Shown here one piece after another: positions 39,790-51,739 of a DNA stretch of 64,000 bases (positions within the stretch are counted from its first letter, which is position 1; each line of letters opens with the position of its first letter). A model generated the notes under the pieces. It saw only the letters and a list, made by a program, of their open reading frames with translations. It did not search any database and was not told the DNA's origin. The DNA lies in the NCBI GenBank assembly GCA_947179155.2, contig OX359281.1, forward strand, positions 39,724,967 to 39,788,966. Reading direction: 5' to 3'. The translations under genes were made by a program, and so were the position numbers. This DNA comes from Hedera helix. Its lineage: Eukaryota; Streptophyta; Magnoliopsida; Apiales; Araliaceae.

Positions 39790-40700
39790 TGCCAACAATA
39801 GTTGAGGTGCAGAGTATGTTTCTTATAATATGCTTATTTCTATTTATATATGTATATTATATATGTGTATGTATGCTTTGAGGCAGAGTAACGTTGGTTT
39901 TAACATTGTGACAATTGATGAGGAAAAAACAGAGAAAGAGAGAAAAAGAGCGAAAGTGATTGAAATTGGGTCACCGAAAGGCTACAAGTTGCATATAGGC
40001 TCTTTTACTTTTGTGAAAGGGGAGGGTGCTACTTCACTTTCAAGTTTTTTTTTACCGCAGTGGCAGCAAAACTAAATAGTAGCTGGAGAAATGGCGGGGC
40101 CATGTGGTGTAGTTTATATGGCGAGTGTTACACAAGCAAAAACTACTGTGCCTGAAAAACAAAAAATGGAATTGGTACCAAAGTGCATGTTGATTTTGGA
40201 GCTGATCCAAGAATACCTTTACGAGAAAGACCATTCTTTTATATATTAGGGTATGTTGTAAAATAGTGTAAAATTATTTTTTGAGTTGTTTTATAATTAT
40301 CTCCAAAATAAAAATGGTTCAAGTTTACTAATAAAATAGGAGTGGGGCGGGAAGTGAATGAGATGTTTATGGCATGAGCACGTGGAGGAACAAACAGAAC
40401 AGAGGTTGGTGTTGGGTTCTTGCTGGCGTTTTGATAATTATGGGGCAAAAACATGTTACTTCACCAATCCAATCACATTGTCAGTCAGAACACATATGGC
40501 ATCTCCTAGCTCTACTATGTAATGTTAGTACTATGCTACAAAAGAATCAATGATTTGAGGCAGGATAAAATATTAAAATACTCTTCCATCCCAAATAATT
40601 ATTTTTTATTTTGAAAACTGAACCAGTTAAATTTATTTATTCTTACCGAAAAGTGGTGAAACTTGATCTTAGTTTAATATTAAAATTTGTTGTCGAAATT
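39790..40700. other. Promoter region and spacer upstream of the MAKR-like gene
   Basis: Contains a TA-rich stretch (about 39838-39865) and no recognisable gene. The gene-strand promoter lacks a strong TATA box; CTTTAAAAGC near 39770-39761 is the nearest candidate. Confidence 0.35.
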
Positions 40701-40702
40701 GA

Positions 40703-41089
40703 GGCCATGTGTTTGTTTGAAATTGAATGGAGCTGAATGTCTGAATAGTTGAATCGGTCAGCCATTCAGTACGTTTGTTTTGAATAAAAATGATCTGAAC
40801 GGTTAAATCGGTCAATACTTTGGACTGAACGATTAAGCCTAATTTTTTTGGCTGAATGAAGTAAAAAAAAATTAATTTTTTTCTACTATTATATTAAGTA
40901 ATATTAAATAAATTTACAACAATTTTAAATTTTTTCAGAGAGGTAAAATAATAAAAATTTGTTATTCAGATATTTCAGATATGTCAATTATCAAACAACT
41001 TTTTCATTCAGTATTCTGCTTTATTCAACTCATTCAGATTGTTTAAGTATTCAGAATTGTTTCATTCTGTTTTTAACAAACAGCTCCTA
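40703..41089. mobile_element. hAT-like MITE with CTGAAT subterminal repeats
   Basis: The left end GGCCATGTGTTTGTTTGAA and the reverse complement of the right end (GGAGCTGTTTGTTAA) form an imperfect terminal inverted repeat. Both arms carry many CTGAAT/ATTCAG copies in opposite orientation, as expected for subterminal transposase-binding repeats. About 387 bp, non-coding. No convincing target duplication. Confidence 0.6.
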
Positions 41090-42173
41090 AGTAATAACTT
41101 TTGATAATGTTCATAACCTTTTTTTTTTGGTTAAGAGGAGTTCATGGGCTTTGCTTAGGCTTGACCAGACTAATCTCCTATCCTCGAACAAGGCTTTCGA
41201 AATAGGCTTTAAGGCCTGTGTTCATAACCTTTTGAAATGGGAATACATATATCATTTTAGAAGGAGATTCTATTAACAATTAACTCTTCTGCATTGCAAG
41301 AAATAGTGCTAGGTTTTCTAATGTTCATAACCTTTTCAAGTGGACTATTTTAGAACTTACTATTGCACTGCAAGATAAATAAATGTTCATCTTTGTCTTT
41401 TCAGTTTGTGTTAAACTTTGATAAGCTGGCAGTTTGATGGATGAGCATCTTTGGGATTGGGCTCCGGTTGTAAAGTGTATTGGATCAGTCCGTACCATTA
41501 TATTTGATCAAACCCCAACTTCGGCCTTCCGCCTGCCAAGCAGGCTTTGCCGAAGCGAGCAACCTGGTCTTCGGCCTCACTCAGTAAACAAATGTTCGGG
41601 TATAAATTCAACTTTAGATATCATTTTCTCGGATAAATTCCTTCCATAAATCAATAATGTTGGGATTCAATACTCTCCTTGGGCTTCAAGTCTTCTACCT
41701 TCCTTGGAAGACAAGAAAAAAGTTGGTACTAGAAAATAGAATATATGATACAAAAGTTGCCACTAGACCAAAACTGATCTTACGGTAGGAAAATTTGGAA
41801 TGTTACGGTATATTCTAAAGCTATAAAATAGTGTAAAATTAAAATATTGCTGTTGTTATTTTTATTAGCTGTCAATTTAATTAGGTCATTTTTTCTTTGC
41901 TCATACTAGTCATTGATCAAATTAAATCAAAAATTTATACCATTTTGTACGTATAAATAGTATAAGATTAATTTGTTAGAATACTATTCATAATAATATT
42001 TTATATTGATCATTTATATATATATATATATATATATTACGTTCTTAAAATTCCATTACTACTTTACCAGAACGCACGCAGAACACTCAATTAGTATCAG
42101 GTTTCTGTAATTAGGGTTTTACTTAAACACAAGGGTTTTAATTAGAGACAGACAAGGAAGTTTGTGGTGGAAA
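41090..42173. other. Spacer before the GlnRS relic
   Basis: Contains two less AT-rich snippets (41140-41220 and 41510-41590, the latter with repeated CTTCGGCCT) that look like transposon debris, plus a TA tract at 42015-42037. No gene. Confidence 0.4.
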
Positions 42174-44268
42174 ATGGTGATAGTAGAAGGTGAGAAAGCT
42201 GTAGAGCTGTTTCGGAATATCGGATTGGATGAGCGGACAGCCAAGAATAGTATGGCTAATAACAAAGTCACTGCCAATCTCTAGTCCCTCATTAACGAGG
42301 CACTCACCTCTTATTGCCCTAATATCTTATTGGGAAATTCATTCTAGTCGTTTTGGATTCAAGGAGAGTCGAGGAGGATAAATAAATTAGGAACTGCAGT
42401 TAAAAGTGAGCTACTAGAGAAAAAAAGTGGGAAATAGGAAAAGCTAGATTGTAATTTAATTTTTTCTTTCTCCTCCTACAGTGTCACTTTGGTTTCCTTC
42501 TTTCTTATATTGGTGTGTTCTTTTTTTTTTTTCCCGTTCAAGTTATTGTGTGTTTGGATTTTTTGATGGGTGTAATTATATTTAAATGTCCTACCTTTTT
42601 CAGGCAGCTGTAACTGATGGATGTGAGAGGTCTATTGGATATCTTATTTACACGGCACATATTTGATTTAGATTATTGGATTTGAAGTAACAACTTGTGA
42701 TATTAGTAGATTAATTTTAAATTACTGGTTGCTACAAAGTTCCCAACAAATGCCCTTGTTCATCGGGACACTGCTTAGATACATTGTCATGTCGAAGGTC
42801 TGGAAGTCAATTTTCCGCTTTCATTTATTTATTTGCATCAGTCATTATTTTCTCAAATACCCTTATGTTGATTCTAGTAGAAAAACAACCCTTTGCTTGC
42901 TAAATCCTAAGTAGTTAGTAGTTACTTAGAGGAATCTATTGTTCTAGTATTCATTCAAAGTTAAACACTCTTGCAGATTAAAACCCCAGCTCAGTTAGAG
43001 GCCGCTTTTACATTCCTTTCAGCTACTGCTTTGGAGAATTTGAAGGTCAATGAATTCGAAGAGACTTGTGGAGTTGTTATGATAATCATTCATTATTTTG
43101 ACTTAATGTAACTATTATGGTTGGTTAAATTTCAGTTGTAAACTAAAACTCAAGAACTAAAATCAGTGCCTTTGGCAATACCCTTATGTGATCTGATTGT
43201 GTATACTAAATTCAAGAATTTGTGTGTGTTTTATGTGATCTGATTGTGTATATGCAACTATATATGCCAATGGGTCTCTTTTATTAAATACCTTGCATTC
43301 TGAGATTTCCTATTTGGACAAATAAACCATTATATTCACCTGATCCCTTATCTTTACAAACATAGATAGTGATGTATGATGATTGTTTACATCACACTAA
43401 AAAAACAAATAGAACAGAAAAGTTACGTCTGCATGCATCTGTGCTTGGGATATGTAACAATTTTGCTTACCATCGAGAGGATTAATTTATGAAGGTTTAG
43501 AACACAACTTTTTTGCCATGCCTTCTAATCGAATGCCATAAGCAGATTGGGTTTATTAAAATTTTCGTGTTGGTGGTTGGTACAGAGACTCAAAGAGTCA
43601 TGGACTTATTGAATATGAATTCATGATTTCCACGCATTGTAATTCAATCTTGATTTGTATGAGTAGGCCTCGGCGATTGTGAGGAGTGGCCTTGCCAGTT
43701 ACGTACATCATTAGTTTGTTCTAAAAACGTTGGCTTTTATACGGAATTTGAGTGGCTTCAGTCCCTTTGCAAGTGAACCATACATACAAATGTTGTCTAC
43801 CTAGTTTGACGGAGAACTTAGGACTTAGGTTCTCACTCTATTTGTTCAATTTTTATAGTTTTAGTATTTTTTTGTTATGTTTAGTTCTTTCTAATAAAAT
43901 GATAGAATGAAACTTTTCATTTGCTTATAGGAATTGAGGTATCTTTGGCGGACACGGAACGAACTGTAGATGAAATCTTTTAAGAAATCAAGAATACTAT
44001 AATAGAGCAAAGATATCGAACAAATGGTAGCTGTTTCTCATCTGTAATGCTCAGGAAGTTTTTCTCCTTAATTTTATATCGATGTTGGGCCCCTGTTTTC
44101 CATGGTAAAATATAGAAACTGGTACATCATTCTATACTATTATATCCTTACTTTGTTCTTATTGTCGATGAGGAGATTTGAGTTCTCGATATTAGTTATC
44201 TTCATTTGGATGTAAATCCTTCACCTGATTGCTATATTAGCAGCCTGCTTATTCCAGTAACTTATTTG

Positions 44269-44269
<1 letters not shown>

Positions 44270-44311
<42 letters not shown>
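44270..44311. repeat. (AT)n microsatellite in the GlnRS relic
   Basis: About 21 AT units inside a former intron. Confidence 0.95.
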
Positions 44312-44315
<4 letters not shown>

Positions 44316-45470
44316 CATGGTGCATAGTCTAGTGACTGTAGTTTTTCCTACCAGCCTTGGATGTCTATAATTTTAAAGCAAGATTTTAGCTTTGCAATTA
44401 TTTTTTGTCTAGTTGGCGAACTTTTTGGTCATGTTCGGAGGAGGCAGCCATGGGCAGATCCGAAGATTGTTAAGGGAGTAATTCACCTTTACTCTTCCCC
44501 CTCCCCAAAACACGAAACAAGGCATTAAAATCTTTTGCTTGGATGTTTCTTTCTGTAACAGCAACTGATAGATGCAAAATTGTATGCATTACTTGGTGAA
44601 AGGGCTGCTGCAGATAGTGAGAAACCTGTTAAAAAGAAGAAAGAAAAGCCTGTCAAAGTAGAGGTGAGCAACGCTACATTTCTTTTGACTGTTGTCTGCC
44701 CATGCTACTTGAGAAAAGTTAAAATATATGCACAAGTATTTCTTATTTTCATTTTATATAGGAGAAAAATATTGTTGAAGATACTCCCCTGCCAAAACCA
44801 TCAGAAGAAGAACCGAATCCATATGCAATATTCCCTTCACCAGAAGAAATTTTTAAGGTGATCAACTGGTTCATAACGTCTTATACTTTAAGTCTTTCAT
44901 CTTCAATTTTGACCTCTTTACATGAGATGAGACTCGAAAAGTATTATAGTGAACATGAATTTAGGCTAGGTAAATAGACCATGGTTACATTTTGACTGGT
45001 GGAGCTGTATGTTGCTTCAATTTTTAATTTTTTGTTCATCTAACATTGTGATGATACTCATTTTACTTGTAAATGGGGATCTGAACTGAATAATGTTCTC
45101 ATGACTGTGTTACCAAAATAAGAAAAGGAAAAAAGAAAAGAAAAAAATGATCAATAGGGACATTTCTATATATTAGATGCAGCCAGTCGATGAAGATAGG
45201 TATGGTCTGCAGTCTACCTGTATATTTCTCCAATCATTTAATAATAAAGTCAGGATGTTATACAGTGCGCTGATATTGTTAAAGTTATGTATTGGATCTC
45301 TATAGTATCTGTCTGGCAGGTTTATTTAAGTAAAAGAATTCAAAATTTTAGCAAACCCCAGTGTCCCTTTGTTTGGTATTTGATTCATAGAGACATTAAT
45401 AATCTACTTGGACTATGATGTATGAAACTGATGTATTTATGTATGAATGATCATTGAAGTAAAACAATTC

Positions 45471-45622
45471 AAGTTTAAATTCAAAAGCTTAGCTTTCAGA
45501 GTTGAGAAAATTGATGAAGTTGGAAACGTAGTTGGGATGAATTCAGGTTTAGATTCAAATACTTGGCTTTCAGAAATCAGTCAGAAACTTGATGAAGTTT
45601 GAACATAGTAGGGATGGTGAAT
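45471..45622. repeat. Tandem duplication of about 75 bp inside the GlnRS relic
   Basis: AAGTTTAAATTCAAAAGCTTAGCTTTCAG near 45471 recurs as AGGTTTAGATTCAAATACTTGGCTTTCAG near 45545, with shared followers ending in TTGATGAAGTTTG and GTAGGGATG. It lies in the DNA that occupies the place of the lost catalytic exons. Confidence 0.65.
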
Positions 45623-46115
45623 TTGGAACAAGGTGATGTGAATGGTTTTTTGGTATCCTTGCGGAGGAGTCTAGTTGTAGAATCGACCCCAATGATGTAA
45701 TACCTCATCTCCTCCTACGGAATCCTCTACTAAGTCCAACTCTATTAGCCAGTTTTATATTGCAAAACTCTAAATCCTCTAATAATGCACGCACTTAAAT
45801 GCAACTTGAAGGCACTTGAAGAACTCGAAACAAGTTTTTGAGGTATTGTCTTGTCTGTTACTTTATATGGTTGGTACTTTTGTTTTGACCCGTGATTTCT
45901 CTTTATCTTCTCGATAGTAGTTGTGCATTTCCACCGCTGCTATTGAAGAACTCCTATGTTCAAAAGAAGGGTTATTGCAGAACTTTTAGTAGTTATTTTG
46001 TTTGTAATATGTTATTACAGGTTATTTTGTGGTTGACAAGGACTCAACCTCTGATAAGCTTGTATTCAACCGAACTGTCACGCTGAGAGAGAATTATGCT
46101 AAGGGTGGGAAGTGA

Positions 46116-47847
46116 TTGCCTTCAAAGTGAGAAAAGGTCGGAACAAGCAGCAACAAGAGCAATGTTTAGGTCTTGTACATCATGCATGGATCACAATAGA
46201 CAGAGTTTACCTTTTGTTTCGAGTCTATCCCAATTAATATAGTTGTTTATAAATGTTTTTTGTATGGAACCTTCATAAGGTGTTTTGGTATTGAGGTGGG
46301 CTTAAGACTTGAATCCAAAGTTTTAACTGCTTCCATATTAATGTTTTGCTTAAACTCATAAAACTAGTGGTTGTTGGAGCTTCAGTTTTCTATGGTAAAA
46401 ACTTTAATATTGAGTAGCATATTTTATGAGACGGAAGTATTTTTCTTGTTACAAGCACATGGTCTGTAGATTGATGTTAACGTAGTGTATGTTAATTTTT
46501 ATGCAACAGGGCTGTTATTTCATCATGTAATTATTAAGTTAGGGACATGCTAATACTAGTAGACCGAACGAAACGTTAAATGAGAAGTGGAGAGGTTTTC
46601 TTTAACCTTTTAAAGATGTATCGAGGCGGATTTTGAAAAGCAAGTTCGTTGGGGCGGGGGCGGCGGTGGTGTTCCAAGTTTGTGTGTAAATTTTTTCGGG
46701 ATGGCGACAAGGACTTCAAGGAATAGACCATTATGAAGAGTTGGAAAGTTCATTGAACGTAATCTGCAGAAGCAGCCTGAGCTATGGTATGGTTGAAATG
46801 AGCATAAAGGAGTAAAAAGAAGAAGAGTCTCTTGTCAAAGAAATAGTATCCCGTTAATGAGATAAAATAGAGAATAAAAACACTCATAGGAATTGAATTT
46901 GGGTAACTTTGTAATCACATGAATTCACGTAGTTGGATAAATTAACTAATCAGCGATAATGAAAATTAACTTTAAAAACACACGGAAAAATCTTTTAAAT
47001 ACTAAAAAATAAGTTAGAAATCCTAATTTTGAAAAGAATAACAAAATTACGAAAAAACCAAATAAGTTCAAAAATTAACAAAAACTTTGGAAGACCCAAC
47101 CACATATTTTTCAGTTTTTTTGGATTTAAAATGGTGTCTATCATGACCACAGACAATAAATCTTATATTAGTTTCGATTTGATATATTATAAATCTCATA
47201 ACTCTATAAAAATTATGATAAAAATGGTGTGAACCCTTTCTTTCTTTCATTCTTTTACGGAACGTGCGAATTAAAGATTTTAGTCTCTTCACGCTAACGT
47301 GTGATGGCGAAGAGGAGGATTGGATTGAAATTTGTAAGAGGACCAATCTAATCTACTCTGCTCTACTCAATCTTGCTTTCAAAATCCAATTTTCACATGG
47401 GAAATTAGCTTGTTTTGCAAATATGCCAAGCTGCGAGAAATAACATTGATAAAGACTACTCATACCAGAGCTGTCGGTGTCTTTTAGTATTCTCTTCCAT
47501 GATAGGTAAGAGAAAGGGATGTCGTAACAGAAACGCCACAAATAAGCCCTTCTTTTTCTTATTAACATTTTACTTTGCCAAATTTATTTCTACTACCTTC
47601 CATCAATAAATGCTCTTCTAGTTGTCTCTTTTTTAATAATTTTTTACATTACATTAACCATTTCTTCTTTGGTAATAGATAGGGGCCATAGGGCTCATTT
47701 CCTGCCAAACGATCATAATAGTAATTCTAATTCATTAGGAAAATTTTCCCTAGTGAGATGCACCCATAAGCGGCTGACCCTTGAATCCAGTTACTACTCT
47801 ATTCCAAGAGCTAGATTCCAAACATCCAGTCACTACTCATGCCATTG

Positions 47848-47878
<31 letters not shown>

Positions 47879-49000
47879 GGTCATGAAATTCAATTATGAT
47901 ATACATAGTTGATTCAATAATTTTTGGGGGTGGGTTCATAGTATTGTATAGTGGATGGCGATTTGATTAGTCAAATATCTAGTCCAACTTCAAATCATTT
48001 CAATCTTTCACTTGGTCACCGCCAGCTCCATGTCTATCTTTTCCAATTAGAAGCCAACATTAATGATTTTTTCTGTGGTTCATCTACCACTGCTATTTTC
48101 ATCATCCATGATGGCGACTCAAGTTTTACTGGCATGTTTTAGTGATCAAGTTCACATCACCTCATTTCCGTTAATTTAGGGTAAACTTGGATATTTTTCA
48201 CTAGTCAAGTCTTCTAGCCGATTTGTACTGTGCCCAAGTTCAGGATTCCATAGAAACATTAGTATATCCATGCTCATGAGATTATTGAGTACAAAAGAAT
48301 ATGCGGTTAGAATAGCCAGCTCAGTGCTTCCAAATCATGGTTAGCACTTAGCAGGAACGCTGACGGATCAAAATTGGGTATGAGGAACACTTAAAATGCA
48401 GGAGGCATCTCATTATGTAGAGCGCATTCAGAATTCATTTTTGGAGGGTGCTCAATCTCTGAAATAATCATCACTTTTTCTTAGTTAAGGTGCTATAGAC
48501 CAATCCCTGAATATCTCTCCCTCTCTCATAAATAGTAACTAACTTCAGCCCCTTGCTACTGTTAGATAATTAGACAATATTTTCCTAGTTCCATCACCCC
48601 CACTTTTCTTTTTCTTGAATTGACTATTCCTTTGATCTTTTAGTTAGCACTGGATAAAAAATGAGCTTATAATTGCAATCTTTTGTTGCTAATGATCCAG
48701 TAACAAATGGTACTTTCCAAAGTTGACACCGATACTTTGTGCTAGGCCTGCCGCAGTCCTACTCTAGGTTTAACTCAATCTTCACAAATTAGCACTAATA
48801 TGCTCGAAAGAAATTAAGCGGAGAAAAAAATAAACCACACTCAAAATCTGCAATACATTTTAACTTTCTTTTCTCTGTGCAATTAGTATACTGATACAGC
48901 ATATTTATTATCTTAAATACTAATAACATTTGCATTACACGTTATTAGAAAAAAGTCCCTTACTAATTGCAAGGCCACTTTAGACTGATGCTTACCTATT
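46116..49000. other. Spacer between GlnRS relic and MYB gene
   Basis: Starts with the old GlnRS 3' flank. No coding frame assigned. Contains a TA microsatellite at 47850-47878 and a near-repeat ATCCAGTTACTACTC / ATCCAGTCACTACTC about 45 bp apart near 47785-47840. Confidence 0.5.
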
Positions 49001-50046
49001 TTAGTTCCTAAACTCCCACAATTCACCCATGTTCCAAAAAGTAGCTGCTGCGTCGTCATCTGTCATCTGGCAATCGGAGATTGAGTTTTTATGAGACTCC
49101 ATAATTGAAATGTCTAGCTGGTTGAAACCCTCCATATCAAAGCTTGCAATATCCGCATGGTAGCAGTCATTTATAAGTGGATTGTTGTAGCCTGAATTTT
49201 CAGGCAGCTCTAATATTGGCATGGAATCTGTTGAGCAAATGCTTGAACTTGATTTTTCACCGAATTTATTGGAACCTTTAACTTCTTTGACTGGTTGTAC
49301 AGATGATAATTCCACGGGGGCTGACTCGGTTAGTATAGAAGAAGCACTTTCAGAGTTTTGTGATTTCGTGGAAGAAAATGATGATGATTGTGATGCAGTT
49401 TGCTCCATTTTTTCAAGCAATCGGGGCATCCAGAAACGCTGAAGCGCTTCAAGGAACTCCTTGCTATTAGACTCAATTTTAAGTTGGCGTGCCTGCTTTT
49501 GCACTCTTGTTCTCCAGTAGTTCTTGATTTCATTATCTGTTCTTCCTGGAAGATGTGCTGCTATTTTAGACCACCTAGCATGACCAAAATTATCATGTCC
49601 AAATTTATTAATTTGTTCAAAAATACTTCGTAACATATTGCTTAATATCAAATTTACCTTTATAATTGAATTAAATACTGACCTGTTACCCCATTTGGAA
49701 TGGAGTTCAAGGATTAAGAGTTGTTCTTGTGGGCTAAGATTTCCACGCTTAATATCCGGTTTTAAATAGTTTAGCCATCTAAGTCTACAACTTTTTCCTG
49801 TTCTCCTTAGTCCTGCAAAAATTAGAAAAAAAATGAAATGACATTGAAGAATAGAAAGAAAGGTAGAAGCCGATGAATTGTCCTATATATATCACCTGCA
49901 CATTTTGCTAACAGATTCCAGCGGCCTTCTCCATGACAAGTGACGTAATGAATAAGCATATTGTCTTCTTCAAAAGTCCATGGTCCTCTTCTTAATTCAG
50001 ATTCTTCTTCATTATAAGTAGTACTTGACATATTATTAGTAAGCAT
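49001..50046 (-). CDS. MYB62-like: R2R3-MYB transcription factor, subgroup 20 (MYB62/MYB116-like)
   Basis: Three exons: 50046-49896, 49812-49683, 49574-49001; 284 residues, the usual R2R3-MYB intron phases. R2 begins LRRGPWTFEEDNML with Trp23, Trp43 and Trp63; R3 carries NLSPQEQLLILELHSKWGNR, WSKIAAHLPGRTDNEIKNYW and RTRVQKQARQL. Past the repeats, the FWMPRLLEKM motif marks the subgroup with MYB2, MYB62, MYB78, MYB108, MYB112 and MYB116, and the C-terminus ends in a Trp/acidic motif (MGELWEFR). Subgroup 20 factors respond to abiotic stress, ABA and jasmonate; MYB62 represses phosphate-starvation and gibberellin genes in Arabidopsis. A second in-frame ATG at 50031 could also be used. Position next to MAKR-like and DUF1639 genes supports MYB62/MYB116 rather than other members. 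Confidence 0.92.
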
Positions 50047-50126
50047 AGATAATATGAAAGAAAGAGAGAATGGAATTGGAATGAAGAGCTGCTGAAGTAT
50101 GAAAGAGGCTCTAAAGGCAAGTAGAG

Positions 50127-50133
50127 ATTTATA
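50127..50133 (-). promoter_or_regulatory. Candidate TATA box of the MYB gene
   Basis: TATAAAT on the gene strand about 80 bp upstream of the ATG, implying a 5' UTR of about 50 nt with no upstream ATG. Confidence 0.6.
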
Positions 50134-50347
50134 GGACCATGAAAGGGTAGTTGAATATAATGTTCAGGGAAAACAAATAAAAGTAGACCCCAGTGGAAGT
50201 TTCTCCACATGATTTTGGCTTAATGATATTAATTAGCTCAATTGGAATTTTCTTAAATGAAGTTTGTCACTTTGTGATGTGATATGCACTATTCAGTAAA
50301 CAAAGTAATGCTCTTTGTACAGGGCATGAGCATCTAAGTCTGCGTCT

Positions 50348-50367
50348 CCCCCCCCCCCCCCCCCCCC
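50348..50367. repeat. 20-base poly-C tract
   Basis: Twenty uninterrupted C, followed by AACCAACC. The complementary strand is G-quadruplex-capable. Confidence 0.95.
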
Positions 50368-50473
50368 AACCAACCAAAAAAACACGCACAAACTGGGAAA
50401 AATCCTAATATTTCATCAGGGGAGATTATATAAAGTTGGAAGGAAAGAATCAATAAACCCCAAGAGAAGATGG

Positions 50474-51735
50474 ATGGAAAAAATATGGGAATTTTTTTAT
50501 GATAGTAAAGAAACGGAAGCTTTAGCTCAACAAAAATTGCAGGAAATTCTTAAGCAATTAATTATGAAGATAATATCCTGTAATATTAGCGGCTTGGGGG
50601 GATGCTCCAAATGTAGAAGAATAAAGGATCTTAATGGAAAGTTCTGCTTAGATTTTGTTTGTTTTCAAGAAACAAAAGCTAAACAAATTCTAAGGAGGAA
50701 AGTTCTATCTTGTTGGGACACTGATGATGCAGAATATGTTTTTAGCCCAGCTGAAGGATTATCTGGAGGATTGCTGTCTTCATGGAATACAAATCCTGTC
50801 TCGATTATTGGCTCTGAATGCACAGAAAGATGGATTGTTATATGGGGGAAATTTGAACGCATACAGAAGGATATTTTTCTGATTAATATTTATGCGCCAA
50901 ACGATATATCAGGAACATTTCCATGACCAATTGTTATGGAATTGTGGAAACAATGGCCAATTTTCTGTGAAAGCATTCTGCAATCAAATTGAAACTTTGA
51001 AAGGTTTTGATGACTTTCAATGGAAGCAATTCATTTGGGAGAAAACTATTCCATCCAAAATGCCGATTTTTCTTTGGTTATCTCTCAATAATGCCATTGC
51101 TACTAAGGAATTTCAGTGGAGAAGACACATCTTATCTGGCACTTCTAGTCTAGGATGTTTATGGTGCAACAAGAACTTGGAGACTACTAACCACATTTTT
51201 ATTACTTGCCTTCGCACATGGAGAATTTGGTCTGAAATCTTTAAATGGTGGCAGATTGAGACAGTTATCCCAGATTCTCTGCCTCTTTTGTTGGCATCGT
51301 GCAATTCTTTTTGGATAAGAAGTTAAATAAATGGTGGAGGGCTGTTTGTGTTTTTACAATGTGGGCAAATTTGGGAAGCGAGGAACAAAGTTTTTTTTTC
51401 AAGAAGGAGGTGACATGTTGGAAGCAGACGGTAGATTCCATTAAAAGAAGGGTTCCGGAATGTGGTTCTGTTCATATTTCTGGAATATTGTTTGATTCGC
51501 AGGTCTGGTGCAATGACCCTGGGTCCTGTATGCTTACATGCTGATCTAAAGCAAGCTCATTTTTTTTATTGTTTTTAGCTGAGTATTATGTATTTGAGCT
51601 TTTGTGAGTTAGTTTTTGGAATTCTGGCAGTCAGTTTTCAAGTTTGGTGGTTTGCAGTCAGCTTGCAAGTTTGCAGGTTTTAATCCATCCCTTACGGATT
51701 AAACTCTGCTGTACTGTTTGGTTTTTAATGAACGT
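50474..51735 (+). mobile_element. Internally deleted LINE (L1-type) retrotransposon
   Basis: The 5' part (from 50563) encodes MKIISCNISGLGG, then DFVCFQETKAKQ and later DIFLINIYAPND, the start of the apurinic-type endonuclease of plant LINE ORF2. It then jumps near 50920 to GQFSVKAFCNQIE and, in another frame, FIWEKTIPSKMPIFLWLSLN, CLWCNKN and NHIFITC, the zinc-binding reverse-transcriptase tail (zf-RVT). The whole reverse transcriptase is missing and the frames are shifted, so the copy is dead. The 3' end with CTGCTGTACTGTTTGG and TTTTTAATGAA near 51700-51735 fits plant LINE ends, but there is no clear poly-A or target duplication. Confidence 0.85.
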
Positions 51736-51739
51736 TCGA

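Larger units (their letters stand above)
42174..46115 (+). pseudogene. Glutaminyl-tRNA synthetase relic: N-terminal domain exons plus last exon, catalytic core deleted
   Basis: Exon remnants: 42174-42300 (MVIVEGEKAVELFRNIGLDE...), 42604-42654 (AAVTDGCERSIGYLIYT), 42728-42797, 42977-43076 (IKTPAQLEAAFTFLSA...), 43931-44026 (VSLADTERTVDEIF...), 44413 to about 44480 (LFGHVRRRQPWADPKIVK), 44562-44663 (LIDAKLYALLGERAAAD...), 44762-44857 (NPYAIFPSPEEIFK) and 46021-46115 (YFVVDKDSTSDKLVFN..., stop). All match eukaryotic GlnRS in order. Damage: in-frame TAG 42282-42284 and TAA 43981-43983, a 2-nt deletion in the third remnant, donor GT changed to GC after 42300 and 42654 and to TT after 43076, and loss of the acceptor AG before 42728. 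The class I catalytic core and most of the anticodon domain, roughly 500 residues, are absent between 44857 and 46021. Retained introns rule out a retrocopy. An intact copy must exist elsewhere because cytosolic GlnRS is essential. Confidence 0.92.

Noticed and set aside
41510..41595. CTTCGGCCT-rich snippet as a regulatory element
   Set aside because: Short, no symmetry sufficient for an element, and no nearby intact gene start; probably transposon debris.
42174..46115. Functional GlnRS with unusual splicing
   Set aside because: Two stops, a frameshift, lost splice sites and absence of the catalytic core cannot be repaired by alternative splicing.
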